Part shown: piece after piece, positions 54,461-63,196 of the stretch | How the letters are laid out: each line of letters opens with the position of its first letter | How positions within the stretch are numbered: the first letter of the stretch is position 1 | Origin: CAWCJL01 sp963795775 | GTDB taxonomy: Bacteria > Acidobacteriota > Terriglobia > Terriglobales > Acidobacteriaceae | Direction: 5' to 3' | NCBI GenBank assembly: GCA_963795775.1 | Contig: CAWCJL010000004.1 | Span: 1 to 64,000 of the forward strand | DNA: 64,000 nucleotides | The notes under the pieces: model-generated | The model's database searches: none | What the model was told of the DNA's origin: nothing | The model's input: the letters and a program-made list of their open reading frames with translations, nothing else | Made by a program: the position numbers and the translations under genes

Positions 54461-54590
54461 GATACCCCCTCCCCCCGGACTTTTGGTCTAAAGTCCTCTC
54501 GGGAAAGCACTTAGGTCAGGGGCGGCCGGCTAAGGTCCTGAAACGGAATGAGTTAGAGGCAAAGTCCTCATTCGATTGCATTTAGGACGA
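54461..54590 (+). repeat. C-tract-led intergenic repeat element, copy 2
   Basis: Begins GATACCCCCTCCCCC, then CCGGACTTTTG, as copy 1 does. Unit starts are CTAAAGTCC (54488), CTAAGGTCC (54530) and CAAAGTCC (54560), again 42 and 30 nt apart. Unit ends are CACTTAGGTCAGG, GAGTTAGAGG and CATTTAGGAC. Its C-tract lies 36 nt from the typA ATG, so on the typA coding strand the element forms the far part of the leader and ends in a G-rich run. Confidence 0.85.
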
Positions 54591-54693
54591 CGGCGGGCGG
54601 CCGTGCCCGCTTTGGGGCGGGAATTCTCTATATCCAGTATAGCGGAGTGGGGCAAATGGTACGCCAAAGGCCTGGGCAGACGGTGTCGCTGGA

Positions 54694-55203
54694 CTACTTT
54701 GCGAGCTGCGTAAGGTCGAGTGAGATGTTGCACTCCGGGATATCGAGCTGGGTCGTAGTTTGCCACTCGCCGAAGCTGGCCGAATGGCAGATGTAGCCCT
54801 TGCGGTCGGCGGGGTCGACGACCCAGATGTGTGGAATGCCGAAGGCGAGGTAGTCGGAGATGCGCTCGCGAAGCCGGAGAAAGGTATCTTCTGGCGAAAG
54901 GATCTCGATGACGAGCAGAGGTGGGTGGGTAATGATCTGCTCGTCGGGGGCGTTGGCGTCAGTGACGGTGATATCCGGAACGCGGAAGCGCGTCGGCGAG
55001 ACTTGTACACGGAGTTCGGGGTAGACGCGGACGCCCCATTCGGCCTCGTGGTTGAAGAAAATACCGGAAAGCAGCATCTGCAGCCGTGCATGGTCCTTCT
55101 CGCCCAAGTTTCGCTCCTGGATTTCGCCGTCGATGTACTCGCAGTCTGGGCGGTAGCTGGTGTGCAGGTAGGTTTCGAGTGACACGCTTGCGGTGGTGGC
55201 CAT
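54694..55203 (-). CDS. Uma2 family endonuclease-like protein (DUF820)
   Basis: A 169-residue PD-(D/E)XK-like protein. It starts SVSLETYLHTSYRPDCEYID and has the nuclease-core residues in RFRVPDITVTD and PPLLVIEILSPEDTFLRL, then YLAFGIPHIWVVDPADRKGY. These proteins are abundant in cyanobacteria and other large genomes; activity is mostly uncharacterised. GAGG lies 7 nt before ATG 55203. It stands alone between repeat elements: copy 2 of the C-tract element downstream and a tandem repeat upstream, the latter overlapping its possible promoter region. Confidence 0.9.
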   Translation of the reverse strand: MATTASVSLETYLHTSYRPDCEYIDGEIQERNLGEKDHARLQMLLSGIFFNHEAEWGVRVYPELRVQVSPTRFRVPDITVTDANAPDEQIITHPPLLVIEILSPEDTFLRLRERISDYLAFGIPHIWVVDPADRKGYICHSASFGEWQTTTQLDIPECNISLDLTQLAK

Positions 55204-55246
55204 GCTTTCGCCTCGCTCCTGGCGCACAGTATAGCGAACGGGGACG

Positions 55247-55444
55247 ACCAGAGCTGTGCACTTGGGCGGGTATCGAACGAAGTTCGTATGGATCGTTAGC
55301 TTAGCAAGAATGACGGTACCATGGGCGGGAGGTGTTTCAGCGAACCAGAGCTGTGCACTTGGGCGGGGATCGGACACGAAGTTCGTATGGATTGTTCGCT
55401 TAGCTCAGAATGACGGTATTAAGGTCGGGAGGGTGATTCAGCGA
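55247..55444 (+). repeat. Tandem repeat of about 97-101 bp between the Uma2-like gene and mqnC
   Basis: Copies 55247-55343 and 55344-55444 both open ACCAGAGCTGTGCACTTGGG, share ACGAAGTTCGTATGGAT (a near-palindrome around CGAA-GTTCG), AGAATGACGGTA and a final TTCAGCGA. They differ by a few substitutions and small indels. Copy 2 runs into the last two codons and stop of mqnC, so the duplication took in its 3' end. Confidence 0.9.
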
Positions 55445-56514
55445 ATCACGTGGCGGTATTCCGGGGTGAAGCCGAGTTGGCGGGCGTAGCCGAGGATGCG
55501 ATCGAAGTCGCGGGAGATGGTGGCGCCAGCTTTCTGGGTGACCTCGTCTTCAATCGGCAGGTCGAAGTCGTCGGCACCATAAAGCAGGCCTTCGAGGGCG
55601 CGCTCGTTCTGGGTGAGCACGGAGGTGCGGATGCGCGGGATGTTGTCGAGGAAGATGCGGCTCAGCGCTAGGTGGCGCAGGTACTCGCCCGTGGTGATCT
55701 CGATGCCGCCCAGTTGCGTGAAATACGGTTTGAAGGTCCAGCAAAGGAAGCTGGCCAGGCCGCCGTTCAGGTCCGCGACCTCATCCTGAAAGCGGCGCGT
55801 GCGATTAAGGTGTTCCAGGCGCTCGTCGAGGGTTTCGTCGAAGCCGATCACCATGGTGGCGGTGGTGCGGAGGCCGGCTTCGAGGATGGCGCGCTGGGCC
55901 TCGAAATACTCCGCGACGGTGTACTTGAATTTGGAATGCCGGCGGCGGAAGTCTTCCGTAAGGATTTCCGAGCCGCCGCCGGTGATCCAGCGAACACCAG
56001 CGTGCTTGAGCTGCGCGGCGGCATCGGCGTAGGAAAGCTTCGCATGGTCGGCGAGGTACATGAACTCGGCGACGGTGAGCGCGTAGAACTCCAGCCGGTC
56101 ACCGTAGCGAGCGCGAATGGCGGCAAAGAGATCGCAGTAATAGGCAAGCGGCAAATGCGGGTTGAAGCCGCCGTTGAAGGCGGCGAGGTCGCCGCCGAGG
56201 GCCAGCAGTTCATCGAGCTTGGCGAAGACCGCTTCCTGGGGCAGCACATAGCCGCCGGGCTGCCCGGGGAGTTTATAGAAGGCACAGTAGTCGCACTGGG
56301 CGACGCAGACGTTGGTGTAATTGATGATCCGCATCACCATGTAAGTGGCGGAGCCGGGAGGGACGAAGCGCGCGCGTACGGCGGCGGCAAGGGTTTGCAG
56401 CTCCGCGTCGGTGGCGTGGCGAGCAAGCCAGCGGGCGTCGTCGAGCGAAATGCGCTCGCCGGCGTGGAGCTTCGCGGCGATCCCGGTGCAGTCGGCCGTA
56501 GGAGCAGTGCTCAC
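55438..56514 (-). CDS. mqnC: Dehypoxanthine futalosine cyclase-like radical SAM enzyme
   Basis: A 358-residue radical SAM protein of the futalosine menaquinone route. The cluster motif is CVAQCDYCAFYK. Other MqnC/MqnE-like segments: the substrate loop LAAFNGGFNPHLPLAYYCDL, WITGGGSEILTEDFRRRHSK and a C-terminal region with SVLTQNERALEGLLYGADD. In known MqnC the loop is usually QGGxHP, so NGGFNP is a deviation. GTG 56514 is used: TACAAT lies 6 nt upstream and no ribosome-binding site is present, suggesting a leaderless message. Other mqn genes are not in the window. The last codons lie inside a tandem repeat. Confidence 0.85.
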   Translation of the reverse strand: MSTAPTADCTGIAAKLHAGERISLDDARWLARHATDAELQTLAAAVRARFVPPGSATYMVMRIINYTNVCVAQCDYCAFYKLPGQPGGYVLPQEAVFAKLDELLALGGDLAAFNGGFNPHLPLAYYCDLFAAIRARYGDRLEFYALTVAEFMYLADHAKLSYADAAAQLKHAGVRWITGGGSEILTEDFRRRHSKFKYTVAEYFEAQRAILEAGLRTTATMVIGFDETLDERLEHLNRTRRFQDEVADLNGGLASFLCWTFKPYFTQLGGIEITTGEYLRHLALSRIFLDNIPRIRTSVLTQNERALEGLLYGADDFDLPIEDEVTQKAGATISRDFDRILGYARQLGFTPEYRHVIR

Positions 56515-56520
56515 GTGGTT

Positions 56521-56526
56521 ATTGTA
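56521..56526 (-). promoter_or_regulatory. TACAAT -10 hexamer immediately before mqnC
   Basis: TACAAT (56526-56521) is separated from the GTG start at 56514 by 6 nt. A transcript would start at about the G of GTG, so mqnC is probably translated without a leader. Confidence 0.55.
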
Positions 56527-56578
56527 CGAGGAAGGCGTCCGGGGAGCGGGAAACGGCGGAGCCGGGGTGTGGCCGAGT

Positions 56579-57976
56579 TCATTCCGCACCGGGATTTTTC
56601 CCGGCGGCTGTGGCAAGGGGAGGCGCCCCGGATACCGGCGGACCGCCACGAATTTCCTGGAGATCGGCTGCGAGCTCGCGCGCCTGGTCTCCCTTGACGG
56701 CGAGGGTGGCCGGGTTGGAGGTGTTGAAGAAATCCACGACGCTGGCGCGGACCGCGGGCGGCAGCGGTTGCTGGCCATGTTTCGTCAGCAGGTCAAGATA
56801 CTTGACATAGGTCTGATCGGCGAGCGCGTACTCGCCCGGCTTGGTGAGCTTGCCCGTGTCCAGGTCGCGATTGGAGAGATCGAGCCGCGGCGGGCTGTTG
56901 ACCGGCTCCGAGCGCAGCCTGGCGAGATCCTTCTCGTACTCCTCGGCGACGGTGTTAAAGCCGGTCAGAAAAATCTGCTGGGTCTGCGGCGTCGGTATGC
57001 GTAATGACAGATCATGCAGCGGGCCGACCTTCGGCAACATGCGCAGGAACAGGGCCAGGGTGCGTTCGCCGAAGTTTGGACGCTGATACGACTTACCCCA
57101 GGTCTTCTCGTAATCGGCCCGGTTGAGCCGATAGAGCAGATGACGCGGCAGCACGGCCGGATCGGATTTTTCGATCTGCTTTTTGTAATCCACGACCGCT
57201 ACCTTCGTCATTTGCGGCAGAAGGTTGCTCACGGTGTGCCGATAGGACCCGATGGCGAGGTCCTCGTGCGTGAGCACGTCTTTGAGTTCGACGCCATAGG
57301 TATCCTGGAACGCGCGTTCGAAGACGGGTTTCGAGACCTGGAAGCCGATGAAGTCGTGGTAGGCCTCCGGTGCGTACCGCTGCTGCACGACTTCAAGGAC
57401 GTCAAAGCCGAACTCGGTCTGCAGGTGGGCACGCGGACTCTCGTCGTAGGTCACCACGGGGCCGTAGCGGCGGCGCAGTTTGGGGTACTCCTGGGCGGTG
57501 GCGCGGTTGACCTCGGGATGGCCATAGCGGTCGGAGGTGTAGTGGGCCAGCGCGCCCAGCGCAAAGGCGTACTCGTCGGCGTTGGTGGACTCCTTCAGCA
57601 GATTCGTGACGAAATCGCCCGAGCGCACATAGTGGAGCAGGTCGCTGAGCATGTGGCTGCCGAAGGGATAGTAGCCGATGTCCTGGATGATCGCGCCGCC
57701 GTAGGCATAGGCGTGTGCTTCTTTGAGTTGATCCGGCGTGAGGCCGGGGTAGCGCGCCTCCAGCAGCGGAACCAGGTACGGCTTCCAGGCCAGATCAACC
57801 ACCTGCTCGTGGGAGAGTACGGAGTAGGCAGCGGCGGGCTGTGGCACGAGCATGGCAGCCAGGCAGAGAGCAGCGGCGGCGACCCGAACGGCGGCATGGC
57901 GGAAAGGAGGCACTCTGGAAAGACTACGATGCAAAGCGGCGCTGGCGCGGGACAACAACGAAGGGGCGGGAACCAT
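56579..57976 (-). CDS. Exported zinc-dependent phospholipase C / S1-P1 nuclease-like protein
   Basis: A 465-residue protein with a long basic n-region and signal segment (RVAAAALCLAAMLVPQPAAA). The mature N terminus AYSVLSHEQVVDLAW, then YGGAIIQDIGYYPFGSHMLS and the His-rich helix GALAHYTSDRYGHPEVNRA, match the all-helical zinc PLC/S1-P1 nuclease group with His/Asp metal ligands. The C-terminal third is helical and ends in a Pro/Gly/Ala tail. Lipase or nuclease activity cannot be told apart from sequence. The start is ATG 57976; the upstream frame is open but not signal-like. It is divergent from glnA. Confidence 0.78.
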   Translation of the reverse strand: MVPAPSLLSRASAALHRSLSRVPPFRHAAVRVAAAALCLAAMLVPQPAAAYSVLSHEQVVDLAWKPYLVPLLEARYPGLTPDQLKEAHAYAYGGAIIQDIGYYPFGSHMLSDLLHYVRSGDFVTNLLKESTNADEYAFALGALAHYTSDRYGHPEVNRATAQEYPKLRRRYGPVVTYDESPRAHLQTEFGFDVLEVVQQRYAPEAYHDFIGFQVSKPVFERAFQDTYGVELKDVLTHEDLAIGSYRHTVSNLLPQMTKVAVVDYKKQIEKSDPAVLPRHLLYRLNRADYEKTWGKSYQRPNFGERTLALFLRMLPKVGPLHDLSLRIPTPQTQQIFLTGFNTVAEEYEKDLARLRSEPVNSPPRLDLSNRDLDTGKLTKPGEYALADQTYVKYLDLLTKHGQQPLPPAVRASVVDFFNTSNPATLAVKGDQARELAADLQEIRGGPPVSGAPPLATAAGKNPGAE

Positions 57977-58121
57977 TGGGTTGCAGCTCCGGTCACGGAG
58001 GTCATGTGCCTGGGCGGCATTCCGGGCACCCAATACGCGCGCGTTTGCAATCCGGTCCACCTCTTGAGAACCCTGTTCCGGGCGAAAAGGTGCGCGCCTC
58101 GCGGGAGCGGCTGGGTTTGAT

Positions 58122-58150
58122 TTGGGCATCCAGAGCACAGGCAGTATGCT
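58122..58150 (+). promoter_or_regulatory. Probable promoter of glnA
   Basis: TTGGGC (58122-58127), 17-nt spacer, TATGCT (58145-58150). It predicts a start near 58157 and a 30-nt leader with a GAGGAG site before ATG 58187. The -35 word equals the one before bamA. Confidence 0.5.
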
Positions 58151-58186
58151 CTTGGTAACTCCCAACACCCAAATCTGAGGAGATCG

Positions 58187-59617
58187 ATGCCCAACGAACA
58201 GCGCAATTTTCTAGTCCTTCCGTATGAAGAACTCGAAGATCTGAACCTTCAGGCAAAAGAACAGCGAAAACACCGCATCGCAGCGGAGGCAGTACGCGAC
58301 GAACGGCTGCGATACCTGACCGATGAGAAGCGGATCAAGGCAGTGACGGTGCTCTTCAGCGATCTGGAGGGCCGGCTGCACATGCTGGACTACGACAAGA
58401 AGTTTCTGCTGAAGAGCTGGGACAACCTGACCTTCGACGGCTCCTCGATTCGCGGCTTTACCGCGCAGCGGGAAAGCGATTTGCGGCTTTCGCTGGACTG
58501 GGGCTCCTTTTACTGGACACCGGAAGATATCTTCGGCGCCGGCAAGGTGCTGGTGTTTGCCGAAGTGATCGATAAGGAAGGCGAGCCGTACGCGGCCGAC
58601 CTTCGGGGGCTGCTCAAGACCTTTGCCGCGGAACAACATCAGAAAGAAGGGTACACGCTTAACGCGGCGAACGAGATCGAAGGATTTCTCTTCCAGGGCG
58701 TGGATGCGGAGCAGGAGTTCTACAAAACGCAGCGCTTTGAATATGTGAACACCGGGGGCTACTATCACTCGCTGCCCGGCGACCCGCTGCGCACGTTTAT
58801 TGACACCGCTGCAGAAGTGCAGCGCGCCATGGGCTTCGAGAACGAGAAGGACCATCCCGAGGTGGCGCCTTCGCAGTTCGAGATCAACTACAGCTACGGG
58901 GACGTGGTGACGGCGGCGGACCAGATCCAGCTCTACAAGTTGATCTGCCGGCAGGTGGCGACCAAGATGGGGCTGACGGCGTCGTTTCTGCCCAAGCCGG
59001 TTGTGGGCGTGAACGGCAGCGGCATGCACACCAACCTTTCCATCAGCAAGGGGGGCAAGAACCTCTTCTGGGATCCGCAGGGAGAGGAGAAGCTGAGCCA
59101 GTTTGCGTGGTCATTCATCGACCGCATTCTGACCCACGGCAACGACCTGTGCCTGATGCTGAATGCGAGCGTGAATGCGTATCGCAGGCTCGATCCGCAC
59201 TTCGAGGCGCCGAACCAGATCAAGGCCTCGGCGACTGACCGCGGCTCGATGGTGCGTGTACCCATCGGCAACGAAAAGAGCGCGCGCGTGGAGGTGCGTT
59301 CCGTAAGCCCGGATGCGAACCCCTACATGGTGCTCTACGGCATTTTCAAAACCGGACTGGAAGGAGATACCGCCGACATCGAAAACCTGCGCCAGGCGCA
59401 CCGGTACCTGCCGGACAACGTGTACACGGCCATCGAAGACTTTCGCAAGGCAGAGTGGACGACCAAGCTGCTCGGGCCGGATGTGAAGGAGCGCTATGCG
59501 GACCTGAAGCAGGCATCCGCGGACCGCTGCCCTCGGCTGCTGGGCACCTTCGTCAAGGTGCCGGAGGTGCAATACCACCACGATGTCTACAACCAGTTTC
59601 TCTGGAACCGCTTTTAG
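58187..59617 (+). CDS. glnA: Glutamine synthetase type I
   Basis: A 476-residue enzyme making glutamine from glutamate, ammonia and ATP. Active-site segments: NLTFDGSSIRGFTAQRESD, AANEIEGFLFQGV, SQFEINYSYGDVV, VVGVNGSGMHTNLS, DRGSMVRVPIGNEKSARVEV. GAGGAGATCG precedes the ATG. The N terminus carries about 30 charged residues (NLQAKEQRKHRIAAEAVRDE) before the beta-grasp domain, longer than the classical form. No clear adenylylation-loop Tyr motif was recognised, so control may be by feedback only. A strong terminator follows. Confidence 0.95.
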   Translation: MPNEQRNFLVLPYEELEDLNLQAKEQRKHRIAAEAVRDERLRYLTDEKRIKAVTVLFSDLEGRLHMLDYDKKFLLKSWDNLTFDGSSIRGFTAQRESDLRLSLDWGSFYWTPEDIFGAGKVLVFAEVIDKEGEPYAADLRGLLKTFAAEQHQKEGYTLNAANEIEGFLFQGVDAEQEFYKTQRFEYVNTGGYYHSLPGDPLRTFIDTAAEVQRAMGFENEKDHPEVAPSQFEINYSYGDVVTAADQIQLYKLICRQVATKMGLTASFLPKPVVGVNGSGMHTNLSISKGGKNLFWDPQGEEKLSQFAWSFIDRILTHGNDLCLMLNASVNAYRRLDPHFEAPNQIKASATDRGSMVRVPIGNEKSARVEVRSVSPDANPYMVLYGIFKTGLEGDTADIENLRQAHRYLPDNVYTAIEDFRKAEWTTKLLGPDVKERYADLKQASADRCPRLLGTFVKVPEVQYHHDVYNQFLWNRF

Positions 59618-59642
59618 GAGTCTGATTGCCGGTCAATATAGA

Positions 59643-59672
59643 ATGCCCTGCTATCAGCAGGGCATTTTTTGT
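59643..59672 (+). terminator. Rho-independent terminator of glnA
   Basis: ATGCCCTGCT (59643-59652) pairs with AGCAGGGCAT (59656-59665) across a 3-nt loop, followed by a run of six T. It ends the glnA transcript 26 nt after the stop codon. Confidence 0.92.
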
Positions 59673-59788
59673 TGAATCTCTGCGCAGATAAAACAGTCGT
59701 CTGAAGTTGTCCAAACCTGGCGGGCCATTCCGGCTTGCCATAGTTCGGGAACTGCTGTCGTCGATCACCATATTCGATTGGACTTGCT

Positions 59789-60505
59789 ATGCCAAACCAG
59801 CCTTTTGAAGCCTTACCTCCTGGGGCAAGATCAATGCTTCGTGAGCTTGCGGATGGTCGCACTGACCTCGTGTTCGAGCTTGCATCCCAGGGCTACGCGC
59901 CTGATATTGCAGATCAGGATGGGACCTCCCTGATCCAGTGGTGTGCCTATTACGGCGATGTGACCGCTATCAAGTTCTTACTATCCCGAGGAGCGACCCT
60001 CGATTCGCTCGGAGAGAACAGGGGTCTCAATGCAGCATCGTTTCATGGACACTGGCGTCTTTGTAAGTTCCTCCTGGAGCAGGGAGCAGAGGTGAACCGA
60101 CCCCAGCCGGACACTGGGGAAACAGCGCTGCATTCAGCGCTATGCAATACGGATCGAATGATTTATGACCGCGTGGTGAAGGTACTCCTATCCAATGGTG
60201 CAGATCCGAACGCCAGGACCAGGAATGGAGTGATAACAGGCGGTTTCATGCGGGATTGCAGGACAAAGGGAGAGACCCCACTGCACCGCGCCGCGGCTTT
60301 CGGAGGGGAGGAGACCATCCAGCTTTTGGTCGATGCCGGAGCCCAGATCGATGTGACCGATGCGCATGGTGATACACCTCTAGGCTGGGCCAGTTGGTAT
60401 CTACGACGGGCAGCTATACTCCGGCTGCTTTGTTACGGCGATTTCCATGTTCGCACCGGATATCAACCGATGCGGGGTAATCTCCTGGGAACACCTCACG
60501 CCTAG
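59789..60505 (+). CDS. Ankyrin repeat protein
   Basis: A 238-residue protein made almost wholly of ankyrin repeats: GTSLIQWCAYYGDVTAIKFL, GLNAASFHGHWRLCKFLLEQ, GETALHSALCN, GETPLHRAAAFGGEETIQLL and GDTPLGWASWYLRRAAILRL, each with the TPLHxAA-type turn. No signal peptide, so likely cytoplasmic and protein-binding. Base composition and codon choice look less GC-extreme than in neighbours (many third-position A/T), hinting at more recent acquisition. No ribosome-binding site is clear before ATG 59789. It stands alone after the glnA terminator. Confidence 0.85.
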   Translation: MPNQPFEALPPGARSMLRELADGRTDLVFELASQGYAPDIADQDGTSLIQWCAYYGDVTAIKFLLSRGATLDSLGENRGLNAASFHGHWRLCKFLLEQGAEVNRPQPDTGETALHSALCNTDRMIYDRVVKVLLSNGADPNARTRNGVITGGFMRDCRTKGETPLHRAAAFGGEETIQLLVDAGAQIDVTDAHGDTPLGWASWYLRRAAILRLLCYGDFHVRTGYQPMRGNLLGTPHA

Positions 60506-60566
60506 AGCGCGCCTGTTCTGATTGCCCCCGCATTGATCGAAAACTTCTACCTGATTCTGGCTATGT

Positions 60567-60935
60567 CTAGCTCTTCGGTACGCCGGCCAGCGCCAGCGCG
60601 GCGCCCAGCAGGGCCATGTTCTTGGAGAAGTGGATGGTCTCGTTCTGTTTCTGGGTGGCGTCCTCCTGATTCCAGAAGTCGTGCATCATCGGCGACGTCA
60701 GGCCGAGAAAAGCGATCACACCGACGGCGCCCAGGCGCGGCTTGAGGCCGAGCACCAGGCTGGCGCCGGCGGCGGTGAGCAGGGCGCCGGAAAGCTTGAC
60801 CGAGGTTTCCGGGTTGGGCACTTGCTTGAACTGCGCGTATTGCGCGAGGGCGCCGCTGTTTTTGAAGTGATTGATGCCGTTGTAGAGGAAAAATCCGCCA
60901 AACAGGGCGCGGCCCAGCGTGTACGCGATGCTCAT
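60567..60935 (-). CDS. DoxX family membrane protein
   Basis: A 122-residue integral membrane protein with four predicted helices, beginning AYTLGRALFGGFFLYNGINH and containing KLSGALLTAAGASLVLGLKP and LGAVGVIAFLGLTSPMMHDF. DoxX-like proteins are linked to thiol and redox homeostasis in some bacteria; no specific role can be given here. GGAG lies 7 nt before ATG 60935. It is downstream of the split sugar-kinase gene on the same strand (about 100 nt gap). Confidence 0.88.
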   Translation of the reverse strand: MSIAYTLGRALFGGFFLYNGINHFKNSGALAQYAQFKQVPNPETSVKLSGALLTAAGASLVLGLKPRLGAVGVIAFLGLTSPMMHDFWNQEDATQKQNETIHFSKNMALLGAALALAGVPKS

Positions 60936-61032
60936 GGAAGGCTCCAGTAGGTTGCCGATCTCTTATTCAGGAAGCGGGACAAAGGTCCGGACTGCTGCGT
61001 TCGGCATGTCGAGCGCTCAAGGTCGATACGAG

Positions 61033-61987
61033 CTAGGAAGGCGCGAGCCGGCTTTCCGGTTGCAGGTGCGCGGCAAGGAAGCTCTGCAACACGGCCTTGT
61101 TGCGGAAGGCAGTGGTGCCGCCGGTGGCGGTGGTGGAGAAGGCGCCGGCCACGTTGCCCATCGCCAGGCATTCCGAAAGCGGCGCATCGTTGAGATAGCC
61201 ATAGAGGAAGCCGGCGTTGAAGCTGTCTCCCGCGCCTACGGCGTCGAGCGAGCGCACGGCGAGCGCGGGCTGCGTTTCACGGGTTGAGCCATGGCATAGC
61301 GTGGCGCCGGCGGCTCCCCGCTTGACGACCAGGATGGGAACGGCGCGGCGCAGCCGCTCGATTGCGGTGTCCAGGTCGGGGGTGCCGGCCAGGCGGCAGG
61401 CTTCGCGCTCATTGGGCATCAGGATGTCGAGATAGCGGAGGCTTTCGGTGATGGCGCCGGACCAGCCGTTCCAGGGGTCATCGTTGGTGTCGAGCGAGAG
61501 GGTGAGCCCGGCGCGCTTGAGTGCGGCAAAGAGCTGCGGCACGTCGTCGCGCAGGTCGCGCTGCAGGAAGAACGAGGACAGGTGGAAATGGCGGCCGCTG
61601 GCCAGGTACTCGAGATCGAGATCGCGGAGCCGCAGGCGCGTTGCATTGCCGGGATAAGTGAAGGCACGGCGGAAACCATTATGTTGCAGCATGACGGTGA
61701 CGCCGGTGGGTTCCGGGGAGGCGACGGTATGCGAGAGATCCACGCCTGCGGCTGCGAGTTGCTGGCGGCAGGCGGCGCCGAAGAGGTCGTCCGCAGCTGG
61801 GCGTGACAAAGCCGACGCGGGCGCCCAGGGCGGCGAGGTTGTGTGCGGTGATGGCGGCTGAGCCGCCGACGACCACGCCCATGTGATCGACGGGCAGTTC
61901 GCGTTCCGGCGGCAGGTCTTCCGGCAGGCCGAACAGCAGGAGGTCGATCGCGGTATCGCCGGCGAGGGTGATGTCGAGCTCAGCCAT
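61033..61987 (-). pseudogene. PfkB family carbohydrate kinase, interrupted by a single-base frameshift
   Basis: A ribokinase-like kinase in two frames. From ATG 61987 (GGAGAG at about 6 nt) the first frame gives DITLAGDTAIDLLLFGLP, VVVGGSAAITAHNLAALGA and RVGFVT. The second frame then continues PAADDLFGAACRQQLAAAGV to the catalytic signature DAVGAGDSFNAGFLYGYL and end at 61033. Removing one C from the CCC at about 61804-61806 gives one frame of 317 residues (GFVTPAADDLFG). The total span is 3n+1, so a single extra base accounts for the break. The product would be a second sugar kinase, distinct from the trehalase-linked one; substrate unknown. Confidence 0.85.
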
Positions 61988-62092
61988 GCACTCTCCAGGG
62001 TGCGGTGAAGCTGCCGTTTGCGTGGGCGATTGCGGAGGTCCGCAAGAGGCGGGCGAGCAGCACAACGCGCGCGTGTGCGGGCTGCGGGATAT

Positions 62093-63196
62093 TCATTTGG
62101 GCGCCGCCGTGATGCGGTCGTAGTCCTTCTGCACCCAGTCCGGGGGCTGAGGGGCGGCGGATTTCATCGGTTTGCCCAGCGCGAGCTGCCAGCGGTCGAG
62201 CCACGAGGAGCCCTCGTTGCCGACATACTGGTCCGGCGTGCTGTAGGCGGGATCGCTCATCGCCTGGTCGATGGAGATGAAGTGGTAACCGCGCTTCTCC
62301 ATAAGGGTGAGTACCGCGTCGAGGTTTTCCGAATTGATCAGGTCGGCGTGCATGAGCATGACCAGCGGTATCTCGCGGTGGAAGGAGCTTTGGGAGAGCT
62401 TCTCGGAGTAGTCGAACTGGTCTGTCGTATGCGCGAGATAAGTGGATACGACGAGTGCCGCCTTCTTCGTATCATGCTGCGCGCGGGCTTCGGCGTAGGG
62501 CGCGTTGAACATCCAGTCTTCAATCTGGATGGTGACGGGCGCGATGCGATAACCGTGCGCCGCGACAAAGCTGTCGAAGCCGTTCTTCTTTTCCGCGGTG
62601 TCGCCGGTGTCCAGGTAAGGATGGCGGAACCAGCGCTGCGGCAAGTGATGCTGCTGCAGCATGGGGACGGTGATGGTGTCGCCGCGGATGAACTCGTCTT
62701 CATAGCCGCCCAGCGTGGTGTCACTGAACTGGACGTGGCTGTAGCCGTGATTGCCGAGCAGCATGCCGGCGTTGAGCCAGTCTTCCAGGATTTGTGCGCG
62801 TGCGTCGCGCTCGCCCTCGACGTTGAGCTTGACCTCGTTCACAAAACCGATCGCGGTGGCGTGGTGAGCCTTGAGCACGCGAAGGATGTTGGCGTCAATG
62901 GACTGCGTTTCCTTGAGCGGGCCGGGGATGTGGTCGTTGCCCACCACCGTCATGGGCACGTCGTCAAAGGTGAGGGCGATGGAGCGCGAGGGCGCGTTGC
63001 CGTTCCCCGCGGGAGCAGACGATTGAGTCGCCGGGGCTGACTGCGCATGGAGCGTGCCTGCAGCCAGCGGAAGCACCGCGAGAGCGAGTGCGGCAAGGCG
63101 CAAGCGGGACGACGCGCATGCGCGTGCGATCACGCGCGCGTGCCGGGAAATGGAGTGAAACTGCCAACCACAGAGCCTAGATGCGAACACGGCCAT
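62093..63196 (-). CDS. Exported polysaccharide deacetylase (NodB domain)
   Basis: A 367-residue protein with a signal peptide (LRLAALALAVLPLAAGTLHA). The NodB core has the metal-Asp motif ALTFDDVPM, the His pair in LLGNHGYSHVQF and the RHPYLDTGD loop. Such enzymes remove acetyl groups from chitin-like or peptidoglycan sugars, or act as xylan esterases; the substrate cannot be read. Start is uncertain: ATG 63196 and GTG 63190 (GGAGG close upstream) overlap the permease gene end, while GTG 63133 gives a more usual signal peptide. It lies directly downstream of the permease on the same strand. Confidence 0.85.
   Translation of the reverse strand: MAVFASRLCGWQFHSISRHARVIARACASSRLRLAALALAVLPLAAGTLHAQSAPATQSSAPAGNGNAPSRSIALTFDDVPMTVVGNDHIPGPLKETQSIDANILRVLKAHHATAIGFVNEVKLNVEGERDARAQILEDWLNAGMLLGNHGYSHVQFSDTTLGGYEDEFIRGDTITVPMLQQHHLPQRWFRHPYLDTGDTAEKKNGFDSFVAAHGYRIAPVTIQIEDWMFNAPYAEARAQHDTKKAALVVSTYLAHTTDQFDYSEKLSQSSFHREIPLVMLMHADLINSENLDAVLTLMEKRGYHFISIDQAMSDPAYSTPDQYVGNEGSSWLDRWQLALGKPMKSAAPQPPDWVQKDYDRITAAPK

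Noticed and set aside
54640..54693. CRISPR or toxin-antitoxin next to the Uma2-like gene
   Set aside because: No antitoxin-like or repeat-spacer sequence was seen; the gene is a single stand-alone Uma2 member.
59789..60505. Genomic island around the ankyrin gene
   Set aside because: Only one gene shows unusual composition; there is no integrase, tRNA, or flanking direct repeat.
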